Position numbers and translations under genes: made by a program
DNA from: JBCDJG01 sp038748065
Lineage (GTDB): Bacteria; Pseudomonadota; Gammaproteobacteria; Pseudomonadales; Halieaceae
Assembly (NCBI GenBank): GCA_038748065.1
Contig: JBCDJG010000058.1
Span: forward strand, 1-31,728
DNA length: 31,728 nucleotides
Direction: 5' to 3'
The notes under the pieces: model-generated
Seen by the model: only the letters and a program-made list of their open reading frames with translations
Told to the model about the DNA's origin: nothing
The model's database searches: none
Shown: positions 1 to 7,957 of the stretch, piece by piece
Layout: each line of letters begins with the position of its first letter
Position numbering within the stretch: position 1 is the first letter of the stretch

Positions 1-1
1 C

Positions 2-1861
2 GAGGAAATTGGCTACCCGGTCGTCGTAAAGCCGCTGGAGGGCAGTAAGGGTAAAGGAGTTGCCGTCGACCTCCGCGAGCCATCCTCGGTGGCGCAGGCG
101 TTCGCCGCCGCCCAGCAGTATGGCGAAGGGGTACTGGTCGAGCGCTTTATCCCTGGCGACGATCACCGCATTCTGGTGCTGGACGGCAAGGTGCTGGCGG
201 TGGCACGGCGCCAACCCGCTCACGTGATTGGTGACGGTCGCGCAACGGTGCAAGCGCTGGTCGACGCAGAAAACGCCAACCCCAAGCGCGGCGAAGGCTT
301 CTTGCGTGTCATGCAGAAGATTAAGCTGGATGCCGACACACAGCGGCAGCTGGCCAACCAGAACCTGCGCCTGGACAGCGTTGTGGCGCCGGGCCAGGTT
401 GTCAGGCTGAAGGGCACCGCCAATATGTCGACAGGTGGATCCTCACTCGACCTGACCGCGGTTATACACCCTGATAATCGCAGCGCCGCGGAGGCCGCCG
501 CGCGTCTCTGTGATGGCAACCTCGTCGGCGTGGATTTCCTGTCTCCGGATATCAGTCGTTCCTATCGTGAGCTTGGCGGCGCCATCTGCGAACTCAACAT
601 GTGCCCAGGTCTGCGCCCACACCAGGCGGCCAACCCGGCACAGGATCTCGGTACACCCATCGTCGCTAGTTACATAAAAGATAGCGGCCGCATTCCAACG
701 GCGTCCATCACAGGAACCAATGGCAAAACCACAACGACCAACATGGTCCGTTCCATCCTGTCACGCTCGGGGCTAAGTGTAGGCAGCGCAACGACGTCAG
801 GCGTCTTTATCAACGGCGAGCAAGTGCGCAAGGGTGACTGTGCGGGCGGTCCTGCCGCTCAGCGAGTCCTCGACGATCCGGCGGTTGAGGTAGCAGTACT
901 GGAGACCGCCCGCAGAGGCATTCTCAGTCATGGCCTGGGATACGATCGCTGCGAGGTCAGTGCCATTACCAACCTTGGGTATGACCATCTCGGCATCGAC
1001 GGTGTTGAAACGATCGAGCAGCTTGCAGAAGTGAAGGGCGTGGTTGCACGATCATCGCGTGACCTTACGGTACTAAATGCGGGCTGTGCTTTAAGTTTGG
1101 CTCTGATCCCGCGCCTTCGTAGTCAGCGGCTCTGCCTCGTCTCCGCAACCCCGGTGATACCCGCAGTGGATGATTGGCCAGGCAGTCTGCTCAGCTGCAC
1201 ACTGGCGGGGGGCAACATTGTGCTCAGGGAGGGTGCGGTAGAGATTCTGCGCCTGCCAGCCAGCGATATACCTGCCACCTTCAACGGCTCGGCCGCCTTC
1301 AACGTTGAAAACGCCCAGTTCGCTATCGCTATTGCCCATGGCCTTGGCGCGCCCGCCGAGCAAATCGTGTCGGGCATCACCCACTTCGACACCAGTTTTG
1401 AGATGAACAAGGGGCGCTGCAACGTGTTCAGAGGCTTTGAATTCCCGCTGCTCATGGACTACGTGCACAATACTGAAGGCTTTTCCGAACTCGGACGTTT
1501 TCTCGAGACGCACTATCCAGGGCGGCGCCGGCTAATCAACATGGTGTTGGCAAACAACCGCTCGGATGACTTCTACCAGGCGTGCGTGGCCGAGGCAGCC
1601 AGGCAGTTCGACGCCTTTTACTGCTATCCCCTGACCAGACAGGACGCCCGCCTTACGAACATGGAGACGCGGGATAGAATTGTGGAGTTACTGCTCGATT
1701 CTGGCGTGCCCCAGGACAGAGTCTTCGCTTTTGACCGCGAGGAGGAGTCACTGAAAGCAATGACGAACGCGGCTCAACAAGGCGACGTGGTCATTGCGAT
1801 CAACGAAGACGCTGACAAGACTCTCGCCTTGCTACGGTCCATCAATCCCGCCCTTCACTGA
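2..1861 (+). CDS. cphA: Cyanophycin synthetase, C-terminal two-thirds (5' end outside the window)
   Basis: CphA polymerises Asp and Arg into cyanophycin, a cytoplasmic nitrogen and carbon reserve, using an ATP-grasp site and a Mur-ligase-like site. The frame is open from base 2, so the gene enters from the left; about 620 residues are visible of a family length near 870-900. The visible start (EEIGYPVVVKP, then GSKGKG) is the nucleotide-binding part of the ATP-grasp domain. It continues through VERFIPGDDHR, PAHVIGDG, NMSTGGSS and CELNMCPGLR, all typical of CphA. The Mur-ligase domain starts with an intact P-loop, GTNGKTTTT, at nt 713-739. It then has LETARRGI and TNLGYDHLG and ends in a ligase C-domain with DYVHNTEG. 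Because the second ATP site is intact, CphA1 fits better than CphA2, the type that uses dipeptides. The gene converges on glmS with 13 bp between stop codons. No cyanophycinase is visible here. Confidence 0.9.
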   Translation, partial: EEIGYPVVVKPLEGSKGKGVAVDLREPSSVAQAFAAAQQYGEGVLVERFIPGDDHRILVLDGKVLAVARRQPAHVIGDGRATVQALVDAENANPKRGEGFLRVMQKIKLDADTQRQLANQNLRLDSVVAPGQVVRLKGTANMSTGGSSLDLTAVIHPDNRSAAEAAARLCDGNLVGVDFLSPDISRSYRELGGAICELNMCPGLRPHQAANPAQDLGTPIVASYIKDSGRIPTASITGTNGKTTTTNMVRSILSRSGLSVGSATTSGVFINGEQVRKGDCAGGPAAQRVLDDPAVEVAVLETARRGILSHGLGYDRCEVSAITNLGYDHLGIDGVETIEQLAEVKGVVARSSRDLTVLNAGCALSLALIPRLRSQRLCLVSATPVIPAVDDWPGSLLSCTLAGGNIVLREGAVEILRLPASDIPATFNGSAAFNVENAQFAIAIAHGLGAPAEQIVSGITHFDTSFEMNKGRCNVFRGFEFPLLMDYVHNTEGFSELGRFLETHYPGRRRLINMVLANNRSDDFYQACVAEAARQFDAFYCYPLTRQDARLTNMETRDRIVELLLDSGVPQDRVFAFDREEESLKAMTNAAQQGDVVIAINEDADKTLALLRSINPALH

Positions 1862-1875
1862 GCCGCAGGCGGCTC
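1860..1875. terminator. Short GC hairpin between convergent cphA and glmS ends
   Basis: The self-complementary stretch GAGCCG-CAGG-CGGCTC lies exactly between the cphA stop and the glmS stop. It could act as a bidirectional 3' end. Neither strand has a U-tract after it, so this is not a textbook Rho-independent terminator and the call is tentative. Confidence 0.3.
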
Positions 1876-3695
1876 TACTCTACGGTCACAGACTTGGCGA
1901 GATTGCGTGGCTTATCAATGTCCGTGCCCTTTTGTACAGCGACGTGGTAGGCCAGGAGCTGCAGCGCCACCGTGTAGATAATCGGCATCAGTGGTTCCGG
2001 ACAGCTGGGCATCGGCAGCACATGCACGCGCGGTTCATCGGTAAAGCCAGCCTCCTCGTCCGCGAATACATAAAGCTCACCACCGCGTGAGCGCACTTCC
2101 TCAAGATTGGACTTGAGCTTCTCGAGCAACTCATCGTTAGGCGCAACCGCGACCACCGGCATATCCGCATCTACAAGCGCCAGCGGCCCATGCTTGAGTT
2201 CACCGGCGGGGTAAGCCTCGGCATGGATATAGGAGATTTCCTTGAGCTTCAGTGCCCCTTCCAGCGCCACGGGATACTGAATACCGCGACCCAGAAAGAG
2301 TGCGTGGTGCTTGAGAATAAACGCCTCGGACAGTTTTTCTATCGCCGCGTCCAACCCGAGCGTTTGCTCCACTAGCGCGGGTAGCTGCTGCAGGGCCTGT
2401 CGCAAGGCACTCTGCCGCTCAATCATCATGCCGCGCCTGCGCCCAAGGCTCAGTGTCAGCATGAGAAAGGCGACCAACTGCGTGGTAAAGGCCTTAGTGG
2501 AGGCCACGCCGATCTCAGCACCTGCACGTGTCAGGAATACCAGGTCGCTTTCGCGCACCAGGGAGCTGTTATCAACATTTGCAACGACCAAAGACGCGAT
2601 GAACTCACCTTCCGGGACGTTGCGCAGGGCTGCCAGCGTATCGGCGGTCTCACCTGACTGGGAAACGGTAATCAGTAGCGTACCCGGGTGCTGCACGCGC
2701 CGGCGATAGCGGAACTCTGAGGCTATTTCGACCTGGCAGGGGACACCGGCCAGTTCTTCCAGCCAGTAGCGAGCTACCATGCCCGAGTGATAGCTGGTGC
2801 CGCAGGCAACAATCTGAACCGCCTGAACCTCGTCGAATATCGCTGCGGCGCCCTGCCCGAACCGGCTGTCGAAATCTGCAGGGGAGCCGTACGTCGCCGC
2901 CAGCGCGCGCGGCTGTTCATAGATTTCCTTGAGCATGAAGTGCTCGAAGTCGCCGAGGTCGGTGCTCTCTACGGCGGCAGAAATGCGCTCGACGCGGCGC
3001 TCCACGGGCTCATCCTGCGCGGTAAATACCTGTACCCGTCCCGGTGTGGCAGCGACCAGATCACCCTCCTCCAGATAGATGAAGCGATCCGTTACCTGGC
3101 GCAGAGCAAGCTGATCGGAGGCAAGGAAGTATTCACCAATGCCCACGCCCACAACCAGTGGGCTGCCCTGCCGAGCGGCGACCAGCTGCTCGGGATTGTT
3201 GGCGTCGACGGCTGCGAGGGCGTAGGCACCTTCCAGCCGTTTAACCACCGCGCTCATCGCCGCCGGCAGGTCGACGCCCTGCTCCAAAGTCTGGTGCAGC
3301 AAATGTGCGACGACTTCACTGTCGGTCATGGACAAGAATTCGTAGCCAGCGTTGACGAGTTCCTGTCGCATGGCTTCGTGATTTTCAATAATGCCGTTAT
3401 GTACCAGCGCTACCCGGTTGCCTGACACGTGGGGGTGCGCATTCGCAGCGGAGGGCTCGCCATGCGTCGCCCACCTGGTATGGGCAATGCCGACGCAACC
3501 CAGCACAGGCTGCATAGCCTGAGCCGATTCAAGCCGGCTGACTTGCCCGAGCTGCTTGTTCAATTGCAGGTTGCCGTCGTTATCTACCAGCGCCATGCCG
3601 GCGGAGTCATAGCCTCGATACTCCAGACGCCTCAGGCCTTCCAGCAGAATCTCCGACACTTCACGTCGCGCAGTCGCAGCCACGATGCCACACAT
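1875..3695 (-). CDS. glmS: Glutamine--fructose-6-phosphate aminotransferase (glucosamine-6-phosphate synthase)
   Basis: GlmS makes glucosamine-6-phosphate from fructose-6-phosphate and glutamine, the first committed step to UDP-GlcNAc for peptidoglycan and LPS. The protein starts MCGIVAA, so Cys2 is the N-terminal nucleophile of the class II glutaminase domain after Met removal; RLEYRGYDSAG follows. Two SIS sugar-isomerase domains come next (VACGTSYHSG and SQSGETADT in the first; EISYIHAEAYPAGELKHGP in the second). The C-terminus LAKSVTVE is the conserved end that closes the active site. At 606 aa it is full length. It starts 2 bp after the glmU stop, so the two are almost certainly co-transcribed. 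I see no glmS ribozyme signature, as expected outside Firmicutes. Confidence 0.97.
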   Translation of the reverse strand: MCGIVAATARREVSEILLEGLRRLEYRGYDSAGMALVDNDGNLQLNKQLGQVSRLESAQAMQPVLGCVGIAHTRWATHGEPSAANAHPHVSGNRVALVHNGIIENHEAMRQELVNAGYEFLSMTDSEVVAHLLHQTLEQGVDLPAAMSAVVKRLEGAYALAAVDANNPEQLVAARQGSPLVVGVGIGEYFLASDQLALRQVTDRFIYLEEGDLVAATPGRVQVFTAQDEPVERRVERISAAVESTDLGDFEHFMLKEIYEQPRALAATYGSPADFDSRFGQGAAAIFDEVQAVQIVACGTSYHSGMVARYWLEELAGVPCQVEIASEFRYRRRVQHPGTLLITVSQSGETADTLAALRNVPEGEFIASLVVANVDNSSLVRESDLVFLTRAGAEIGVASTKAFTTQLVAFLMLTLSLGRRRGMMIERQSALRQALQQLPALVEQTLGLDAAIEKLSEAFILKHHALFLGRGIQYPVALEGALKLKEISYIHAEAYPAGELKHGPLALVDADMPVVAVAPNDELLEKLKSNLEEVRSRGGELYVFADEEAGFTDEPRVHVLPMPSCPEPLMPIIYTVALQLLAYHVAVQKGTDIDKPRNLAKSVTVE

Positions 3696-3697
3696 AG

Positions 3698-5062
3698 CTA
3701 GTGCTCATCCTTGTTGGGTCGTTGCCAGCCTTGAATATTGCGTTGCCGCGACCGGCCTACCGCAAGTTCCTTGTCGCCGACGGGCTTGGTCGCCGTAGTC
3801 CCTGCTGCGACAAAGCTTTCTGCACCGATCTCCAGTGGAGCCACCAGCGTGCTGTTGGAGCCTACAAAAACCCCGTCGCCAATGATTGTCTGATGCTTGT
3901 TCACGCCGTCATAGTTGCAGGTGATTGTGCCCGCACCAATATTCACACCCGAACCTAACTGGCTGTCTCCGAGGTAGGACAAATGACTCGCCTTGCTGCC
4001 AGCTCCCATCTGCACGTTTTTTGTCTCGACAAAATTGCCTATCCGCGCGCCTTCGGCGAGTCTGGTGCCCGGGCGCAGCCGGGCAAAGGGGCCAATGGAG
4101 CAGCCAGGGCCGACTACTGCACCCTCCAAATGACTCGTGGCGTGAATACTCGCTCCCGCCCCAACATGGCTGTTGATCAATACACAGTTAGGACCGACGT
4201 GAGCGCCATCGCCGAGACTGACGTGACCTTCGATGACCACATTAACGTCGATGACGACATTCTCACCACAGGTCAGCTCCCCGCGAATGTCCAGTCGACC
4301 GGCATCCGCCACTGACACGCCCGCGAGCAGCAGCGCCTCGGCCTGGCGGCGCTGGTACTCCCGCTCCACCTGATGTAGTTGCAGTCGGTCATTCACCCCC
4401 AGTGTTTCCAGCGCTGATTGAGCCGCGAAGGACGCAGGCGCCCGACCTGCTGCGACTGCCAGGCCCAGAACGTCCGGCAAGTAATACTCGCCCTGGTCAT
4501 TATCATTGCCCACCTGTGGCAAGTACTCTTTCAGGTCCGCGGCAGGAGCGGCAAGCACACCGGTATTGATTTCATTGATGCTGCGTTCATTACCCTTAGC
4601 ATCGCGATCCTCTACAACGCCCAGCAGCTTGCCCTCGGCGTCGCGCAGCACGCGGCCATAGCCGCTAGGGTCTTGCAGCCTGGCCGTTAACAGTGCCGGT
4701 GTGTTGTGCGCTGCCTCAACCAGTGACGCCAAGGTTTCGGCCCGTATCAGCGGGACGTCTCCATAGAGCACCAGCACAACGGCGCCCTCAGCAATATCGG
4801 GCAGGGCCTGAGAGACGGCATGGCCGGTACCGAGGCGCTCGGCCTGCAACACCCAGTTGAGATCTGGCTGAGCTACCGCCTCACGCACCGCCTCAGCGCC
4901 ATGGCCGACGACAACGTGAATAGCACTGGGCGAAAGCCCCCGCGCCGTTGCCAGTACGTGAGACAGCATAGGCCTGCCCGCGACGGGGTGCAGCACCTTG
5001 GGTAGCGGCGATTGCATACGGCTGCCTTGGCCAGCGGCCAGGATTACAACTTCTAATCTCAT
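3698..5062 (-). CDS. glmU: Bifunctional N-acetylglucosamine-1-P uridyltransferase / glucosamine-1-P acetyltransferase
   Basis: GlmU carries out the last two steps to UDP-GlcNAc: acetylation of GlcN-1-P and uridylylation. The N-terminal pyrophosphorylase has LAAGQGSRM with PKVLHPVAGRP downstream (the usual GTRM is GSRM here, a mild change), LYGDVPLI for the metal-binding Asp, and INEINTGV. The C-terminal half is a left-handed beta-helix of hexapeptide repeats. It holds the acetyltransferase site: SKASHLSYLGD carries the catalytic His, followed by GAGTITCNYDG. Its 454 aa is standard. It is the first gene of the glmU-glmS operon and is transcribed away from a TrmB-like regulator. In Pseudomonas glmU sits next to atpC; here about 10 kb of other genes separate them. 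Confidence 0.97.
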   Translation of the reverse strand: MRLEVVILAAGQGSRMQSPLPKVLHPVAGRPMLSHVLATARGLSPSAIHVVVGHGAEAVREAVAQPDLNWVLQAERLGTGHAVSQALPDIAEGAVVLVLYGDVPLIRAETLASLVEAAHNTPALLTARLQDPSGYGRVLRDAEGKLLGVVEDRDAKGNERSINEINTGVLAAPAADLKEYLPQVGNDNDQGEYYLPDVLGLAVAAGRAPASFAAQSALETLGVNDRLQLHQVEREYQRRQAEALLLAGVSVADAGRLDIRGELTCGENVVIDVNVVIEGHVSLGDGAHVGPNCVLINSHVGAGASIHATSHLEGAVVGPGCSIGPFARLRPGTRLAEGARIGNFVETKNVQMGAGSKASHLSYLGDSQLGSGVNIGAGTITCNYDGVNKHQTIIGDGVFVGSNSTLVAPLEIGAESFVAAGTTATKPVGDKELAVGRSRQRNIQGWQRPNKDEH

Positions 5063-5080
5063 CAGGTGTCACTTATTCTT

Positions 5081-5144
5081 TGACAAAAGTTGCCCAGAAA
5101 GCGCATATTAATTTGACGGTTTTGCATTACAACGCCTTTTGTCA
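5081..5144. promoter_or_regulatory. Long-spaced inverted repeat in the glmU/regulator divergent region (candidate operator)
   Basis: TGACAAAAG (5081-5089) and its exact reverse complement CTTTTGTCA (5136-5144) bracket the candidate glmU promoter inside the 100-bp intergenic region. A divergent HTH regulator commonly binds such paired half-sites to control itself and its neighbour. The repeat is seen directly; the operator role is inference. Confidence 0.45.
5105..5132 (-). promoter_or_regulatory. Candidate glmUS promoter
   Basis: On the minus strand TTGTAA (complement of 5127-5132) and TAATAT (complement of 5105-5110) are separated by 16 bp and lie about 45 bp upstream of the glmU start. Each hexamer matches the sigma-70 consensus at 4 of 6 positions. 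The site falls between the arms of the inverted repeat 5081-5144, which would suit repression by the divergent regulator. This is based on pattern only. Confidence 0.4.
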
Positions 5145-5162
5145 CAAATAAATTGACAACAA

Positions 5163-5903
5163 GTGAAGCTCGATAGCCTATACCAGCTGGGTCTCGATAA
5201 ACGCGAGATCAAGATTTACCGGGCCCTGCTGAAGCTGGGCCCGGCCTCAATACGCGATGTGGCTGCTGAGTCCGGCGTTAACCGTGGCACCACCTACGAG
5301 ACTCTCAAGCAGCTCGCAACCAAGGGCGTCGTCAACTACTTCCCCAAGGGTCGCCGACGTGTCTTTCAAGCGGAAGACCCTGACCAACTACTGGTACTCG
5401 GCGAACGTCGTCAGCAGGCGCTCTCCCAGGCCATGGAGCAACTGCGCAGCGAGGTCATACCGGCTCTTAAACAGACCCGCACGGACTTCAGCCCCGGCAA
5501 CGTACGCTTTTACGAAGGGGACGACGGCGTTGAGCTGGTGCTGCGCGACATCCTTGATAGTACAGCGGCCTCACCCGAACGCGGATATTCGGTGATCTCC
5601 ACCCAGACCCTCAGGCAGCATCTATACCGCCCCTTTCCTAACTTTACCCGGCAGCGCGAAGCGCGGGGCATCAAAGTGAGGGTGCTTGCGGTGGGCGAGG
5701 GCGGCGACGAAGCCGAATACGCTGAGCGCAAATGGCTTCCCGCATCGGACGCTGCCGATGCTTCGTATATCGCGATTTATCCGCCCAAGGTGGCGATGAT
5801 CACGCTGGTGGAAGAAAACTACCCGGTGGTCGTCATCATCGACTCCGGCGCTATTGCCTCTACGCAACAGCTCTTGTTCGACACACTGTGGCAGCTGCTC
5901 TGA
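5163..5903 (+). CDS. TrmB-family winged-helix transcriptional regulator, divergent from glmUS
   Basis: The first 75 or so residues are a TrmB-type winged helix (LGLDKREIKIYRALL, then ASIRDVAAESGVNRGTTYE as the recognition region, then a basic wing KGRRRVFQ). A short helical linker follows (LGERRQQALSQAMEQL). The C-terminal half resembles the phospholipase-D-like effector domain of these regulators (VRFYEGDDGVELVLRDIL). TrmB proteins are best known from archaea as sugar-responsive regulators. The start is GTG at 5163: an in-frame TGA sits at 5154-5156, and the protein begins naturally at MKLDSLYQLGL. No good Shine-Dalgarno is visible. In Pseudomonas the glmU-glmS neighbourhood carries the unrelated DeoR-type GlmR, so this protein may be a functional replacement that senses an amino-sugar phosphate. 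That role is inferred from position only. Confidence 0.85.
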   Translation: MKLDSLYQLGLDKREIKIYRALLKLGPASIRDVAAESGVNRGTTYETLKQLATKGVVNYFPKGRRRVFQAEDPDQLLVLGERRQQALSQAMEQLRSEVIPALKQTRTDFSPGNVRFYEGDDGVELVLRDILDSTAASPERGYSVISTQTLRQHLYRPFPNFTRQREARGIKVRVLAVGEGGDEAEYAERKWLPASDAADASYIAIYPPKVAMITLVEENYPVVVIIDSGAIASTQQLLFDTLWQLL

Positions 5904-5927
5904 GGGCTACTCGGTGGGCCGCAGGCT

Positions 5928-6635
5928 CTACTTCATCTTTTGCTTGTCGGTGCCCCGCGGCCACTTGTCCTTAAACAGGTCCGGGTTCAGATTGAGGTTA
6001 CGTGCCATGTAGGTATAGGTCACCGTGAGAGTGGCGCCCTGTTGCGTCGAATCGATAATCTGCTGCGCCGGCATCCAGGAAGCCTGGTCAATCCACAGCT
6101 GGGCCCGGCCGATAACTTCACGCATCTTGCTGCTCTCGGGCGTCAGGTCCAAACCGAGCGTGCGCGTCGTACCAACGTCTTTTTCGCCCAGGGAGGTCAA
6201 CAAGAAATCCTTCTTCAAGTCGTTGCCGGAGGTCGAAAAACCGAGCCGTAGGTAGGGTTCGAGCCGCCCCTTGTGCCGCGAAAGGTAGTACTCCTCTACG
6301 CGATTCTGGCGGGGGTAGTGAATATAAAGGTAGCGCCGGTACAGCAGGTAGGTGACCGGTTTATCACCATCAAAATCCACCCGGATGTCGCCTTTCTCAC
6401 TCATGAACATCGTGCCCTGGGCACGCAAGGTTTCTTTCCCCTCCCGGTCGGTGCGCACGAACTCGGCGCGCGCCATCATGGTGTCAAAATTGTCGGACTG
6501 GCGGTCCACCTGCTTCAAGGCGTCTTTCAGATCCCAGGTTATTTCTGGGCCTTCTGCGATAGTCACGGGTGACAGGAATACCAGGATCAAGCCAGTTAGA
6601 AGGCTGCGTTTTAAATTGCCAGGTTTCAGGTTCAT
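5928..6635 (-). CDS. LolA-like outer-membrane lipoprotein-sorting/carrier protein
   Basis: This is a 235-aa exported protein. It has a signal peptide (basic LKR, hydrophobic LLTGLILVFL, likely cleavage after TIA near residue 27). The mature part has the alternating beta-strand pattern of the LolA/LolB incomplete barrel: GTMFMSEKGDIRVDFDG, then YLLYRRYLYIHYPRQNRVEEYYL, then LGLDLTPES, then AQLWIDQASWMPAQQII. LolA itself carries lipoproteins from LolCDE to LolB. This is a divergent relative, not the housekeeping lolA, which usually sits near ftsK. The substrate could be a lipoprotein or another lipid. The C-terminus is unusually basic (KDKWPRGTDKQKMK). The gene converges on the TrmB regulator and is divergent from the chromate-transporter-like gene. 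Confidence 0.65.
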   Translation of the reverse strand: MNLKPGNLKRSLLTGLILVFLSPVTIAEGPEITWDLKDALKQVDRQSDNFDTMMARAEFVRTDREGKETLRAQGTMFMSEKGDIRVDFDGDKPVTYLLYRRYLYIHYPRQNRVEEYYLSRHKGRLEPYLRLGFSTSGNDLKKDFLLTSLGEKDVGTTRTLGLDLTPESSKMREVIGRAQLWIDQASWMPAQQIIDSTQQGATLTVTYTYMARNLNLNPDLFKDKWPRGTDKQKMK

Positions 6636-6687
6636 AGCCGTATCCTTTTCCTGTTTCGAGGGTTGCCGCAGCAGCGTGTGAATCGCG

Positions 6688-6722
6688 CGGCTGTGGCCCG
6701 GGCGGCAATGATGTCACAGCCG
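6688..6722. promoter_or_regulatory. Inverted repeat in the lolA-like/chrA divergent region
   Basis: CGGCTGTG (6688-6695) and its exact complement CACAGCCG (6715-6722), with a 19-nt spacer, lie in the 119-152-bp region between two divergently transcribed genes. This could be a shared operator. No regulator gene is adjacent, so the role is unassigned. Confidence 0.3.
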
Positions 6723-6787
6723 GCCACTTGTGGAAACACTGCTGAACTCTGCCTATGCTGCTGGCAGCTTTCGCTGCGGAATCATCG

Positions 6788-7957
6788 ATGTACCAGGGCA
6801 AGTCTGCAGAAGTCTTCCGTACATTCCTCATCCTCGGAATGACATCCTTTGGCGGCCCGGTGGCTCACCTCGCTTTTTTCAGGAACCGGCTGGTACTGGA
6901 GCGACGCTGGCTCGACGAGGACCAGTTCGCTCAAGTGCTCGCACTATGCCAGTTCCTTCCGGGCCCAGCCAGCAGCCAGCTGGGTTTCGCCATTGGGCTC
7001 ATGCGGGCGGGGTGGCGGGGCGCGCTCGCAGCTTCTGTTGCTTTCACCTTGCCCTCTGCGGCCCTGCTCTTCCTGTTTTCCGCCTTGCTGCCGCTGCTGC
7101 AAGGGGACATTGGCCTGGCAGCAATCGCCGGCCTGAAGTTGGTTGCTGTCGCTGTTGTCGCACACGGTGTGCTGGGTATGTCACGCCGGCTGTGCCCGGA
7201 TTTGCAGCGGGCGGCCATCGCCTGCGTCGCTTTTGTCGCTGCCCTTGAAAGCAGCGCGGTGTGGGTGCAGATGCTGATCGTTGCAGCCGGCGCAGTAGCG
7301 GGACTCGGCCTTTGCCGCAGCGTGCAGCCTCTCTCGACTCGAGCTATGCGCTTCCCCCTCAGCCGGCGCGCAGGCGCCCTGCTTCTTGGCCTGTTCGCCG
7401 CTATTCTTATATCTCTGCCGCTACTGCCTGGGGGCACTTACTCTCAGCTGTTTGCAGCCTTTTATCGAGCCGGGGCGCTGGTGTTCGGGGGTGGACACGT
7501 TGTACTACCGCTGTTGGAAGAGGCCATGGTGGGTAGTAGCTGGATAGATGCCGATGCCTTTATTGCCGGCTATGGCGCCGCGCAGGCGGTACCGGGACCC
7601 ATGTTCAGCTTTGCGGCCTACCTCGGGGCGGAGATAGCTCCAAACCCTGCACTGGGCGCCGCGCTGGGACTCATAGCCATATTCTTGCCGGGCTTTCTGC
7701 TAGTGGCCGCTGCACTGCCGCTGTGGCAACAGCTCGCCAGTTATCAGTCCGCGGCCAGCGTTATTGCAGGCGTCAATGCTGCAGTGGTTGGCTTGCTGGC
7801 GGCAGCACTGGTGGACCCGGTGTTTAGCAGCACGGTCCGCTCCCCCATGGACTTCGGCATCGCCCTGGTCGGTTTCACGCTGCTGCTGGTCTGTCGCGCA
7901 TCGCCCCTGTGGGTAGTGCTGTGGAGCGTGCTCGCCAGTGTGGCAACAACGCTATAG
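6788..7957 (+). CDS. chrA: Chromate transporter, CHR (ChrA) family
   Basis: ChrA proteins are inner-membrane transporters, best known for proton-driven chromate efflux. This is the long two-domain form (about 390 aa). The N-terminal CHR domain carries FLILGMTSFGGPVAHLAFF, the region ERRWLDEDQFAQVLALCQFLPGP and SQLGFAIG. The second copy starts with FRAGALVFGGGHVVLPLLEE near residue 233 and has AAQAVPGPMFSFAAYLG. Roughly ten hydrophobic segments are visible. I prefer the ATG at 6788, because family members have only a short cytosolic lead before the first SFGG helix; an in-frame ATG at 6755 would add 11 residues. There is no ChrB regulator next door, so the true substrate may not be chromate. 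The stop overlaps the convergent amidohydrolase stop by 6 bp. Confidence 0.85.
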   Translation: MYQGKSAEVFRTFLILGMTSFGGPVAHLAFFRNRLVLERRWLDEDQFAQVLALCQFLPGPASSQLGFAIGLMRAGWRGALAASVAFTLPSAALLFLFSALLPLLQGDIGLAAIAGLKLVAVAVVAHGVLGMSRRLCPDLQRAAIACVAFVAALESSAVWVQMLIVAAGAVAGLGLCRSVQPLSTRAMRFPLSRRAGALLLGLFAAILISLPLLPGGTYSQLFAAFYRAGALVFGGGHVVLPLLEEAMVGSSWIDADAFIAGYGAAQAVPGPMFSFAAYLGAEIAPNPALGAALGLIAIFLPGFLLVAAALPLWQQLASYQSAASVIAGVNAAVVGLLAAALVDPVFSSTVRSPMDFGIALVGFTLLLVCRASPLWVVLWSVLASVATTL

